Shown: positions 42,810 through 50,647 of the stretch, one piece after another
How the letters are laid out: each line of letters starts with the position of its first letter
How positions within the stretch are numbered: position 1 is the first letter of the stretch
Origin: Buttiauxella noackiae ATCC 51607
Lineage (GTDB): Bacteria > Pseudomonadota > Gammaproteobacteria > Enterobacterales > Enterobacteriaceae
DNA length: 64,000 nt
Reading direction: 5' to 3'
NCBI RefSeq assembly: GCF_001654865.1
Contig: NZ_LXEO01000070.1
Coordinates: 1-64,000 of the forward strand
Position numbers and translations under genes: made by a program
Notes under the pieces: model-generated
The model's input: the letters and a program-made list of their open reading frames with translations, nothing else
Told to the model about the DNA's origin: nothing
Database searches by the model: none

Positions 42810-44426
42810 TCACCCCAGGAGGGTTGGTGTGATGAGAATGACCAGAATGGCATCGTTATTTTCCCCGTTAACGCCCCCGCCTAACCCAAAGAAGCCCGGC
42901 GAGCCGACCCCCTGACGGTTGACACTGTTGCTCTCCTGGTTATGTCCGCTGAGCAGGAGCGTCTGCCCGGAACGCAGGATGGTGCTTTGCGCAAAGTTGT
43001 GCATTTTGGTTTTGGGCAGCTTCAGGGTCACTTCCCCGACTTTTTCCGGCTGCATATCCGGGTCATCGCTCATGGAAATGGAGTACTGCAGCTCCATCTG
43101 GTCGCTTGCCGGCTGGATATAAGGCAGCAGGGTCATATTGAAGCCGGTGGAGATAGTGGCTTTCTCGACCGAGGTGCTGGAGCCGACGTTTGCCGTGTTT
43201 TCCGAGCTGACCTGGCTGATGTAGTCCTGCTGGGTGACAACCTGCACCCGAACCGGACTCATATTGGTGGTGGTGCTGGCACTCTGCGTCACCACGGAGA
43301 CATTGGCCTGCTGTGCCAGTGCGTGGATAAAGGCGCTGGAGTTGGCGAACTTCCCGTCCAGGATGTTAATCCCGCCGGTCATCGCACTGCTGGCCGTTCC
43401 GGCCATGGTATTGCCCAGCGATAAGCCCACACTTCCGGACTTAAAGATGGCATCCAGGTCGATACCCATCTGGTCCTGACGCTTTTTGGTCACGGAATAC
43501 ACTTTGACGTTCAGGACAACCTGACGGGTCAGTTCGATATTGCGGCCCTCGATAAAGGTCTGCACAGCATTCAGCACACGGGATGTATCGGTCACCGTCA
43601 GTAACCCGGTGGAAATGGACATGCGGCCCGTGCCCGGTGTCAGCATCGACTTCACGGTGTCTTCAATCTCTTTGTAGCGATTGGTGTTCATATCCGTGAT
43701 GGTGGTCTGGGAGCTGTTTCCTTCCGTGGAGGCACCGTCGCTGCTGCTGCCACCGGAAGAGGAGCCGTAAACTGATCGGGAGGTGAACTGGGTTTTTGAA
43801 TCCTGGAACCGGATGGGGAAGCTTCGTGTATCCAGATAGAAAATCGCCACACGGCCCTGTTCATAACGCCATGACAGACCCAGACGCGTGGTCACGTGGT
43901 CAAGTAAGCCTGACAGAGAGCCCTGCCAGTTAATGCCCCGTAGCGTATTGCCGCTGGTCACCATTTTGGGCGGTGCGACCGACCCGCCCATCTGGTTCAG
44001 CGGAACCATCCCGGAGCCGTCCGGCACCGGAACCGGCAAGGGGCCGTTGATTTTTTCAGTGGCCCCTGCCGTCATGCCTGACCCCTGAGCATCCGGGGTG
44101 ATTACCACGGGGACACGACAGGTCTGGGTAATAAAAGCACTGACATCGGCCAGACTGATTTCACCCGGGCGGGTGAGGGTCACAGCACAACCGGGTAGCG
44201 CTTCTTTTGTCATGGCAGCCTGATTGAGGGGGACGGGATTTATCCACTGCGTGGTGATTTCCTGCACCGGTTTTCCCAGGCTTACGTTCTTCATTTTATT
44301 TCGGGCGGTCGTCTGGTCTGTATCGACGGTGTCCATTGACTGATTAATCCGGTCAAACGTGCCACAGCCGGCCAGCCCCAGGATGGCAACAAGCGTTGCG
44401 ACCCGGGTGGTAAGGTGATGTGTCAT
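42810..44426 (-). CDS. pilN: PilN, lipoprotein secretin of the thin pilus
   Basis: The 538-aa protein has a lipoprotein signal with Cys21 ('LVAILGLAGCGTFDRI'), N-terminal secretin modules with 'SLADVSAFITQTCRVPVVIT', a Ser/Gly-rich linker 'YGSSSGGSSSDGAS', and a C-terminal secretin domain: 'NVKVYSVTKKRQDQMGIDL', 'TGFNMTLLPYIQPAS' and 'SGQTLLLSGHNQESNSVNRQ'. Secretins form the outer-membrane gate for the pilus; R64 PilN (560 aa) is one. The gene is 3 bp before pilO. Confidence 0.92.
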   Translation of the reverse strand: MTHHLTTRVATLVAILGLAGCGTFDRINQSMDTVDTDQTTARNKMKNVSLGKPVQEITTQWINPVPLNQAAMTKEALPGCAVTLTRPGEISLADVSAFITQTCRVPVVITPDAQGSGMTAGATEKINGPLPVPVPDGSGMVPLNQMGGSVAPPKMVTSGNTLRGINWQGSLSGLLDHVTTRLGLSWRYEQGRVAIFYLDTRSFPIRFQDSKTQFTSRSVYGSSSGGSSSDGASTEGNSSQTTITDMNTNRYKEIEDTVKSMLTPGTGRMSISTGLLTVTDTSRVLNAVQTFIEGRNIELTRQVVLNVKVYSVTKKRQDQMGIDLDAIFKSGSVGLSLGNTMAGTASSAMTGGINILDGKFANSSAFIHALAQQANVSVVTQSASTTTNMSPVRVQVVTQQDYISQVSSENTANVGSSTSVEKATISTGFNMTLLPYIQPASDQMELQYSISMSDDPDMQPEKVGEVTLKLPKTKMHNFAQSTILRSGQTLLLSGHNQESNSVNRQGVGSPGFFGLGGGVNGENNDAILVILITPTLLG

Positions 44427-44455
44427 GGGCGAGTCTCGAGGGGGCGGGCCCCGTC

Positions 44456-44887
44456 TCAGTTGAGGTAAACGAGATAACCCTCCGGAATAAGGTCCGGCAA
44501 GGTTATCTGCATATCGGTGCCGCTCAGATCGATGAGCCGGCGGGACTTAACACTGCCCAGCAGGGCTGAGTGTCGGGAAACGGTGACCAGCGCGTCTTTC
44601 AGCCCGGGTTGGGAAGGCTGATAGACGAATACGCGGCCCTGACGAATGACATGCCGCACACCAGAAGGTGGCGCAGCCTCCAGGAGGCTGTCACTGAATG
44701 TGCCGTCGGCCATCGGGTGAGCGTAGAGATAACTGTTGATGGCATTCATATAACGCAACGTCGCGGCAGCCTGTTGTTGCTGCGTATCGGTCTGGTATTG
44801 ACCGGCATCAGTGGCGTTATCGTGTTGCAGGACACCGGAGGAAAACAGGAGGAAGACCGAGAAGAATGACAGGATCAGGTAACTCAT
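44456..44887 (-). CDS. pilM: PilM (IncI), thin-pilus membrane protein
   Basis: The 143-aa protein has an N-terminal signal anchor (MSYLILSFFSVFLLFSSGVL), then a helical region 'QYQTDTQQQQAAATLRYMNA' and a beta-rich end. R64 PilM has the same size and is a small component of uncertain role. It is not related to the actin-like PilM of other type IV pili. Order pilL-pilM-pilN agrees with R64. Confidence 0.82.
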   Translation of the reverse strand: MSYLILSFFSVFLLFSSGVLQHDNATDAGQYQTDTQQQQAAATLRYMNAINSYLYAHPMADGTFSDSLLEAAPPSGVRHVIRQGRVFVYQPSQPGLKDALVTVSRHSALLGSVKSRRLIDLSGTDMQITLPDLIPEGYLVYLN

Positions 44888-44895
44888 TCGCCACC

Positions 44896-45909
44896 TCAGT
44901 TCATGGGTTTATCATCGACTTTGAGGACACACTGCGCAGAGTTCGTGCCGGCATAAAGCGGTACTGCCGCATGCTGATACAGCGCAAAGACCTGATTGAG
45001 GGCATCACGCCATGGGCCACTGAACAGCAGCGGAGCATCGATGCGGTAGTTCGTTTCAGTCACCCAGGCAATGCTCCACTTTTTCCCGGGCAGTACTTCG
45101 CAGTCGGTCGTGGCAGCCCAGATAAACAGGGTGTCCTTGAGCGTGCTGCCTGTGTCTGCCCGCCAGACCCGGGGAGCAGGCCTGACCGGTTCAGGCGCTT
45201 TCACTGGCGTGAAGACTTTTGTTGCCCCCGCCTGTGTTGCTGGCGGGGTGGCGGTCGGGGCGACAGGGCCCGTTAACAGCTTGCTTTGCGTGGTTGTTGG
45301 CGACGTCGCTGTTGCAGGTACCCCGTTGACACCTGCCTTTTCGGCCCGATCCACAGTAACTTGTCGGGATGCCCAGTAAATATTGATTTGCAGCTGCTGC
45401 TCACGCGCCAGTTTCTCCAGTACATATGGCCACTGGTCACCGCTGTTCCAGGATACCCGGGACAAGGCGCCGGCTTTCAGGCGGGATGACAATACGGTAT
45501 TCCAGCCAGCGGGTACGATGGCCACCAGAGCCTGATCCAGCCGTCTCTGCGCACCGGGCCTGGCGACAAGCGCAGGAAGAGTATCCGGTGTGCCGGTATA
45601 GCGCACGTGCTGAAGGCCCGGCATCAGGCGGGGCCCTGGGGGCAGGGGGAGCGACGTGTCGGCGACCGGTTCAGGTGCTTTTACCGCTGTTCCCCGCATC
45701 GTAACGGGTGGAGTGGATGATGGGGCCGGGCGCCTGACTGGAGAGAAGTTCAGCCCACTGGCCAGTGCCAGGCTTTCCTGCTCAACTTTGACCACCATGA
45801 GCTGGGCGGCCATCAGGTTGTCCACATAACTCTGCGCTTCCGGCAGTGTACTGACATGTCCCTGCTGGCAGCCGGTCAGCAAAAGTGGCAGCAGGACCGC
45901 GCGTTTCAT
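44896..45909 (-). CDS. pilL: PilL, thin-pilus lipoprotein
   Basis: The 337-aa lipoprotein has the signal MKRAVLLPLLLTGCQQGHVS, with lipidated Cys14. The mature part has TcpQ/PilL-type beta modules: 'VAIVPAGWNTVLSSRLKAGA' and, after a Thr/Ala/Pro-rich linker of about 60 residues, a second module 'GSTLKDTLFIWAATTDCEVL'. R64 PilL is a lipoprotein of about 355 aa. The gene is the first recognisable pil gene; its start overlaps the preceding 74-aa gene by four bases. Confidence 0.85.
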   Translation of the reverse strand: MKRAVLLPLLLTGCQQGHVSTLPEAQSYVDNLMAAQLMVVKVEQESLALASGLNFSPVRRPAPSSTPPVTMRGTAVKAPEPVADTSLPLPPGPRLMPGLQHVRYTGTPDTLPALVARPGAQRRLDQALVAIVPAGWNTVLSSRLKAGALSRVSWNSGDQWPYVLEKLAREQQLQINIYWASRQVTVDRAEKAGVNGVPATATSPTTTQSKLLTGPVAPTATPPATQAGATKVFTPVKAPEPVRPAPRVWRADTGSTLKDTLFIWAATTDCEVLPGKKWSIAWVTETNYRIDAPLLFSGPWRDALNQVFALYQHAAVPLYAGTNSAQCVLKVDDKPMN

Positions 45910-46130
45910 GGCTCTCTCCGGTTTTTGGTTGCATTCATCTGGATCCTGTCAGCCAGAACGCGGATTTCGAACTGCCTGTCCAGCAGGCAGTCGGCCAGCG
46001 CATTCACCAGAGCGTGAACGGTAACCGGGCGAGATTGCTGATAACCGATATCCACGGCTAATTTTTCCAGGCCCTCCGTGCGTGCAGGGTTAAAGCGCAC
46101 AGTGTGATGGCGTACATTTTTATTTGTCAT
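45906..46130 (-). CDS. small ribbon-helix-helix-like protein heading the pil operon (74 aa)
   Basis: The 74-aa basic protein begins MTNKNVRHHTVRFNPARTEG. The sequence 'HTVRFNPARTEGLEKLAV' and 'PVTVHALVNALADCLLD' fits a short beta strand followed by two helices, as in Arc/CopG-like DNA-binding proteins; no membrane segment is present. Its stop overlaps the pilL start (ATGA), so it is co-translated with the pilus genes. It lies just after the terminator that follows actX. A role in regulating the operon is a guess from size and place. Confidence 0.6.
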   Translation of the reverse strand: MTNKNVRHHTVRFNPARTEGLEKLAVDIGYQQSRPVTVHALVNALADCLLDRQFEIRVLADRIQMNATKNRREP

Positions 46131-46144
46131 GGGGACTCACGTAT

Positions 46145-46169
46145 AAAAAGAGCTGCCCGTAGGCAGCTC
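46145..46169 (-). terminator. intrinsic terminator between actX and the pil operon
   Basis: On the minus strand GAGCTGCC and GGCAGCTC form a perfect 8-bp stem with a 4-nt loop, directly followed by TTTTTATAC. It lies about 120 bp after the actX stop and 15 bp before the 74-aa gene. Transcription from the actX promoter must pass it to reach pil/tra, unless a second promoter lies within the gap. Confidence 0.85.
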
Positions 46170-46290
46170 AGGGTAAGAATATGTCAACACAACCCGGAGA
46201 GTGACCTGGGGGGGGGACGGTTGTTGGCAGTGAATGTCGGGGGCTGAAAACACGTTGTGGGGATGTCTGCCCCACAGCGGCAAACCCGGA

Positions 46291-46848
46291 CTACCGGTTG
46301 CCGGGATGATCTGTATGGTCATGGAAGGATTTCGTCAATGCCAGGAACATGGCGGTGCGCTGCATTTCATTATCAGTACTGACTATCCTGCTGATTTTAT
46401 CGTACAGCACACTCTGAAGCGGTGAAGGGTTACTCATCCGCTGTTTACGTTTGCGCGGGGGCCGGTAAGGGCGCTGAGCGGCTTTCTCCTGCTTTGCGGC
46501 TTTAGGGACGACATCACGCTCATCAGCGCAGGCCGGGAGCGCCATCAGTGTTTCCATAACAGACGCGGGTAACGGCTTAATTTCCTGACCATATCTGACA
46601 AACTTACTCACCCCGCTGCATTCTTCTTCGATGCGTGACGGGTGGATCACTTCCGGGTCAAGATAGGCAAACAGATATCCCCTGAAAAGGGGCTCAATGA
46701 AAGGTCTGACGCCGTTGCAGTCTGTCCGGGGGCGCCAGGTTCTAAGCATAGGGCAGAAAACGGTGATGTTTTTCAGGCTCAGGCTGAGCTGGGCCCTGTA
46801 CAGTTTTTCTTTCCCGGGTTCATAACAAACGAGATACCACGCTTCCAT
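46291..46848 (-). CDS. actX: ActX/TraB-like NusG/RfaH-family transcription elongation factor
   Basis: The 185-aa protein has an NGN domain: 'MEAWYLVCYEPGKEKLYRAQ', 'NITVFCPMLRTW', 'PLFRGYLFAYLDPEV' and 'GVSKFVRYGQEIKPL', all placed as in RfaH and NusG. IncI1 TraB and the ActX group of plasmid RfaH paralogues sit upstream of pilus operons and activate them. The usual C-terminal KOW domain is not obvious; instead there is a basic linker 'QRPYRPPRKRKQRMS' and a helical tail. It sits just before a terminator and the pil operon, the expected place for an operon-specific antiterminator. Confidence 0.87.
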   Translation of the reverse strand: MEAWYLVCYEPGKEKLYRAQLSLSLKNITVFCPMLRTWRPRTDCNGVRPFIEPLFRGYLFAYLDPEVIHPSRIEEECSGVSKFVRYGQEIKPLPASVMETLMALPACADERDVVPKAAKQEKAAQRPYRPPRKRKQRMSNPSPLQSVLYDKISRIVSTDNEMQRTAMFLALTKSFHDHTDHPGNR

Positions 46849-47304
46849 GGCGATTGTCCTGCGATAAATAAAGTGAGAGGTAAATTGCGGGCGAGCCCAA
46901 GAATTTTTTGACCGTGGAGTGACTGGTCAAAAATCAAATGTTCATACTGAACTCGCCTCACTGAAGTTTGTACCCGGCGTTTGGTATGGACGAGGTGTAC
47001 TCACTCGGTCCCCCCGGGCACAAAAATCAGTGAAGCCAGAATGGCCGGCGAGCCATTCCTTTTTTTGGCGACGGAGAAAGGGTTTCTCCGCTGTATCAAT
47101 CCTGATTTTGCGATATTTCTTGTGGTTAAAAATCAACCTACATCTATTTGTGTTGGCAAGAATGGCGAATCCTTGGTAGTGAAATAGACCATTTTGATCA
47201 TTTAACGCAGCACACAAAACTGGATGTGCATTTAATGGTCGTGTTTATATCCCGAAATGTATTTGTTTGTAAACAGTTGCATAGGCAACCAGAAATACCT
47301 GTCC

Positions 47305-47313
47305 TGTGGATAA
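47305..47313 (-). promoter_or_regulatory. DnaA box upstream of repA
   Basis: TGTGGATAA is the complement of TTATCCACA, a perfect consensus DnaA box. It lies about 690 bp before repA, next to a long inverted repeat. Together with another perfect box downstream of repA at 49177 it brackets the replicon. Confidence 0.55.
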
Positions 47314-47325
47314 CTCCGTTTTAAA

Positions 47326-47373
47326 CCAGCATAAATGATCGTCATGAGATCTATGAACGATCAATTATGCTGG
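47326..47373. repeat. 17-bp inverted repeat upstream of the replicon
   Basis: CCAGCATAAATGATCGT (47326-47342) and ACGATCAATTATGCTGG (47357-47373) are complementary at 16 of 17 positions around a 14-bp spacer with ATGAGATCTAT. No T-run follows on either strand, which argues against a plain terminator. It could be a protein-binding site or a recombination site. I do not recognise it. Confidence 0.7.
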
Positions 47374-47825
47374 CTGTGGAGGGTGGTACAGAATATCGAT
47401 CTGTTTTGCTGCTCGTTTTTCATACAGAAAAGAAATTAAAAAAATGTGATTTTTGTTCCGGTTTTGTGGGGATAAACATGATTTTTTAAATTCATGATTA
47501 TTCATATATTGGACTGTTTTCTATGAATATTTAGGTTAAGGAAAGAATAATTGCATCAATAAAGACGCAATTTAGTTTAGGGGTAAGGAAGACAGGTATT
47601 ATCGATATTCACACAGGAGAAAAATCGGGTATCATACGAAAAATGTTAACAACGCTGACCAGCGCAACAACGGCGAACTGTTGTCGGTCAGATCCTTTTA
47701 CGGAGTAGTTTTACTTGCCGTATCGGGAGTCATTAACAGATTACTGATCGTTTAACAGAATGTATGGTTGAGCCACGCCAGAAAGTGGCAGGGAACTGGT
47801 TCTGAGGATTTACTGGAGCCAGAAA

Positions 47826-47916
47826 AGCAAAAACCCCGATAATCTTCTTCAACTTTGGCGGGCTGATTAGATTAACGGGGTCCTACTAAAACTGCACAGA
47901 AGCTGTTGCTCTGTGC
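47826..47916 (-). ncRNA. antisense RNA controlling repA (CopA/Inc type)
   Basis: On the minus strand a good promoter, TTGAAT (47944-47949) and TATACT (47921-47926) with 17-bp spacing, would start an RNA near 47914. The RNA forms two hairpins: GCACAGA...CTGTGC (47894-47916 region) and a larger one at 47833-47881 with a loop complementary to TTGGCG. The second is followed by TTTTTGCTTTT, a rho-independent end. About 90 nt and two stem-loops are the design of IncFII CopA and IncI/IncL Inc RNAs, which pair with the repA leader to set copy number. The RNA is antisense to the region just upstream of the leader peptide. Confidence 0.82.
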
Positions 47917-47920
47917 GGGG

Positions 47921-47949
47921 AGTATAAATTCATGCCCAGAGAAATTCAA
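47921..47949 (-). promoter_or_regulatory. sigma-70 promoter of the antisense RNA
   Basis: TTGAAT and TATACT are separated by 17 bp on the minus strand. The -35 element falls inside the leader peptide codons on the other strand. A near-consensus promoter here fits a constitutive, short-lived control RNA. Confidence 0.75.
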
Positions 47950-48003
47950 GACCTCTTGTGCGTACTCCTTCCGTGCAACATAAGCGCGGAAAGGTGTGTC
48001 TGA
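47932..48003 (+). CDS. repA leader peptide (23 aa, RepT/Tap-like)
   Basis: A 23-aa frame, MPREIQDLLCVLLPCNISAE followed by RCV, starts at ATG 47932 after GGGGAG and stops with TGA at 48001-48003. Leader peptides of IncFII-type replicons have the same pattern with LLLCNISA, and their translation is needed to open the repA start. Here the stop overlaps the repA GTG start (47996) by 8 bases, so translation is coupled, and the antisense RNA would block leader translation. Confidence 0.8.
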   Translation: MPREIQDLLCVLLPCNISAERCV

Positions 48004-49015
48004 ACAACCTTTACATAATCATAAATTCCATCCTGATATCGATGACCCGGACCGTTTCTGGCAAGGGTTAAGCGAACGCTGTGAAGAAGCCTTTCTGGTT
48101 GAACCCGTCAGGAAAAAATCTCTGCGCCGGCGTGGCGAACACTCCACTAAAGCTAAATGTGACAGACCGGCCTGGTTCCGACCAGCTCATTATAAAGCCC
48201 TCGGCGGTCAGCTTGGCCATGCCTATCACCGCCTGGTGATGAAAGATCCGCAGACTGGTCAGCCCCGTTTGCGGATGCACATGTCCCGCCATCCACTTTA
48301 TGTCCGTGAACGCGAACGGGCCGGCCGTAAATATGCCTTCCGCCCTGAGAAACAGTACCTGCTGGATGCACTCTGGCCAGCACTGGTGAGCTTCTGCGAT
48401 GCCGGCAAACATTCTGTTGGGATGTGTGTGTCACGTCTGGCGTTTGAAATCAGTTCGAAGGACGAAAAAGGTCAGCTGATTGCAGGACAGGAGGTGACAG
48501 TGTCGCGCCTGTCCCGGCTTATTGATGAGCAGATCCGTTTTGGCGTACTGGCTATCTCCGAAGAAAAGACCTGGGACCGCGAGTCCCGCACCTGGTTTCC
48601 TAAATACGTCTGGATCACCGCTCTGGGATTCTCGATGCTGGGTGTGGACCTGGTAAAGCTCGAAGCACAGCAACAAAAGAAGTTGCGTGAGAGTGAAGAA
48701 CGTCGCCGGCTGATTGCTGAAGGGGTGATGAGTGAGCATGACGAACTGTCACCTCATGCTGCGCGTCAGCGCTGGGCGGCACAGAAACGCGCAGAGGCGA
48801 TGAAGTTCCGCCGTCAGCGTGGGGCCGACCGTAAACGGGCTAACCGTCTGGCCAGACTGCCCCGTGACAGCCAGGTGTATGAAATGTCACAATTCTTGCT
48901 GAAGACGATGGCGCCAGATGAGGCTTACTGGTGTACGCCACAACGCCTCGAGCAGCTGGCCATCCAGCGTCTTTATCAGCTCGAACTGGCACTGGCGTCA
49001 CCGCCGCCACACTGA
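47996..49015 (+). CDS. repA: RepA replication initiator (IncFII/IncL-like family)
   Basis: The 339-aa protein is a RepA/RepZ-type initiator. Its core has 'VGMCVSRLAFEISSKDEKGQ', 'VTVSRLSRLIDEQIRFGVLA' (winged-helix region, about 145-190) and 'TWFPKYVWITALGFSMLGVD', then a basic helical end with 'KFRRQRGADRKRANRLARLP'. It would bind the origin just downstream and recruit host replication proteins. The start is GTG at 47996, overlapping the leader peptide. Basic residues 'VRKKSLRRRGEHSTKAKCDR' near the N-terminus are also typical. Which incompatibility group it defines cannot be decided without comparison. Confidence 0.88.
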   Translation: MSEQPLHNHKFHPDIDDPDRFWQGLSERCEEAFLVEPVRKKSLRRRGEHSTKAKCDRPAWFRPAHYKALGGQLGHAYHRLVMKDPQTGQPRLRMHMSRHPLYVRERERAGRKYAFRPEKQYLLDALWPALVSFCDAGKHSVGMCVSRLAFEISSKDEKGQLIAGQEVTVSRLSRLIDEQIRFGVLAISEEKTWDRESRTWFPKYVWITALGFSMLGVDLVKLEAQQQKKLRESEERRRLIAEGVMSEHDELSPHAARQRWAAQKRAEAMKFRRQRGADRKRANRLARLPRDSQVYEMSQFLLKTMAPDEAYWCTPQRLEQLAIQRLYQLELALASPPPH

Positions 49016-49330
49016 CCCTCAGATTTACCTGCCTGAATGTAGCCAGCCCCGTCGGGGCGTTTTGTGCTGCCTGTCATCTGCCCGCTTCTCTATTTTGTCC
49101 CTTTCCTGAGCTGTTTACGGCAACATTAATACAAACCACCTCCTGCTACGTGCATTCTGATGATGTGCAACGTCTCTTATCCACAAAAATCCGCAAACGA
49201 ATAACGGGAGAAACCGGCAAACAGATAAAATGAAAGCTGCAAAATAGTCTTACACCCCTTCTTTTTCCTTTGCCCTTAAACGACCAGGCAAACAACCTAT
49301 TGTCTGTGAAAAATCGGTGAACAGTGGCCT
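49016..49330 (+). other. probable replication origin downstream of repA
   Basis: After repA comes a CIS-like stretch with a GC hairpin AGCCCCGTCGGGGC followed by TTTT (about 49043-49062), then an AT-richer part with a perfect DnaA box TTATCCACA at 49177-49185. In IncFII and related plasmids the origin lies 100-200 bp downstream of repA in this order, terminator (CIS) then DnaA box and AT-rich DNA. Confidence 0.7.
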
Positions 49331-49962
49331 TATGGCCACGTCGCTAGAAAGGGCAGATATAGCTCCCACCATAAATGGCGGGCCCCCCTATTCACAATGA
49401 ACTTTAGTTACAACACACATAGATATACTCAACATCAAAACCCCGACATTTGTGACATCTCACACCAACCCACCACTGAAAAGCGCCGCCGCCCCGGGCG
49501 AAGCCCGGGATGATGTCGCTTTTAGTAATGAATGTTGTAACTAGCTTCTTCGTGGCTGTAAGTAGTATCGCTTTTGGTATTGCTTACATGCCCGTAAGCG
49601 CCTCACGGCGCTAACGCGGAGATACGCCCGGGCAAAGCCCGGACCACTCCGACGGCACAAACAAGATTCTTCTTCGCGGCCAGTGGGTCTGGCTGGGCAG
49701 GGCGAGGGGCTGGATTGGTGGAAACTATCAAAGCAGGGCGGCTACACCGCGCAACCGGCGCCGTTCAGCAACAGTGAAACAGGTGACTCCGGCTGGCGCC
49801 TCCATGCCGCGTCGCGGCATAAATCGTGTCCCTGTAATGCCTTATATAACATTTGGTTAGTGGTTATATTGCGGTATAATTCATCCGCCGAAACCGGCGG
49901 CGCTGCTGATATTTGCCGCCGGTGCGCAGTTTCCTGCTAATTTTGCGGATTATTCGCGGAAA
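49331..49962. other. intergenic region with GC-rich hairpins
   Basis: No gene could be supported. The stretch contains palindromes such as GTGGCCTTATGGCCAC (about 49324-49339), CCCGGGCGAAGCCCGGG (about 49494), GGGCAAAGCCC, GCGCCTCACGGCGC and several GCCGCCGG/CCGGCGGC pairs near 49890-49920. Short frames here are low-complexity and I do not call them. Confidence 0.45.
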
Positions 49963-50151
49963 ATGTTTCATCTGTACCGGGACATGAACGTCCCGACATG
50001 GATCATCGGTGATTCACTGGGCGTGCCGGGGCTCAGTACCCCCTCCTGTGTGATGAAGGTGTGGCCGGAGCGGGAGAACATTCGTCAGGTCACGCCTGCG
50101 GATTTTAATGACGACCTGGACCGATTGCTGGCGGGTCATTGTCGCCTGTAA
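49963..50151 (+). CDS. possible gene fragment of unknown origin (62 aa)
   Basis: A frame of 62 aa contains 'DMNVPTWIIGDSLGVPGL' and 'VWPERENIRQVTPADFNDDL', which read like real protein but match nothing I recognise. It lacks a good ribosome-binding site and lies among degraded mobilization DNA, so it may be the end of a truncated gene. Confidence 0.3.
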   Translation: MFHLYRDMNVPTWIIGDSLGVPGLSTPSCVMKVWPERENIRQVTPADFNDDLDRLLAGHCRL

Positions 50152-50434
50152 GGTTTTCACCCGCCGCCATACAGGACTGAAGGGTGCCGGAAATACCGGC
50201 GGTTCCGGCACAGAACCCCTGGATGATACTGGCGGGGAAATAGCACATGACGGAGCTGGAAAAACAGTTGCTGAGCGCATTAGAGTAGCTACAGCAGGAC
50301 TACTCAAAAAGGCTGAACGAGTGGGAGAACGCCTTCGTGGAATGGCGGACGATGTCTGGTCTTATGCAACGGGAAAACGCGGCGCTGAGCGAGCGCGTCA
50401 CGGGCTTGAACAGGCAGGTGCAGAGTTTGAGTGA
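50108..50434 (+). pseudogene. remnant of a ColE1-type mobilization relaxase 3' end (mbeA-like)
   Basis: The frame with 'LKGAGNTGGSGTEPLDDTGG' and 'ERIRVATAGLLKKAERVGER' then 'RLRGMADDVWSYATGKRG' looks like the C-terminal end of a ColE1-family relaxase. In that family mbeD is nested in another frame inside the mbeA 3' part, and just such a nested frame exists here (50247 on). The relaxase domain itself is absent, so this is a truncated relic. Naming rests chiefly on the nested gene. Confidence 0.45.
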
Positions 50435-50569
50435 GCAGCTGAACCGGTTGTCGAGAGGCTGAACGCGATAGAAGCTCACCGGCAGCAAGAGCGCGCGGTG
50501 CAGCATCAGAAAGCGCTGGAGCAGGAACGATCACAGCGGCTGCGGAAGTATGACGGCCCGTCGCTATGA
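50247..50569 (+). pseudogene. broken mbeD/mobD-like mobilization gene
   Basis: The frame reads MTELEKQLLSALE, then an in-frame TAG (50286-50288), then LQQDYSKRLNEWENAFVEW and a coiled coil 'RENAALSERVTGLNRQVQSL'. This is the ColE1 MbeD pattern. A second lesion follows: after 'SEQLNRL' the frame shifts near 50450, where one extra G would restore continuation into 'RLNAIEAHRQQERAVQHQ', ending at 50569. Two lesions mean the gene is dead. It marks past recombination with a mobilizable ColE-like plasmid. Confidence 0.7.
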
Positions 50570-50647
50570 TGCCCCTAATCCGGAGCAGGGGTGATAACAA
50601 ATTTTTAATATAGTAACTTTCATATTTTTGATGAATGGAGTCATGCA

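Larger units (their letters stand above)
46849..47640. other. intergenic region between actX and the repA control region
   Basis: No convincing gene is present in this stretch of nearly 800 bp. It should hold the leftward promoter of actX. I see a perfect 8-bp stem CGGAGAAA/TTTCTCCG at 47072-47090, a DnaA box at 47305-47313, a 17-bp inverted repeat at 47326-47373, and an increasingly AT-rich section with runs of A and T (47400-47640). Confidence 0.5.

Noticed and set aside
47660-47700. GCGCAACAACGGCGAACTGT hairpin as repA terminator or a second control RNA
   Set aside because: It has a modest stem, no T-run and no promoter facing it; I could not support a separate RNA.
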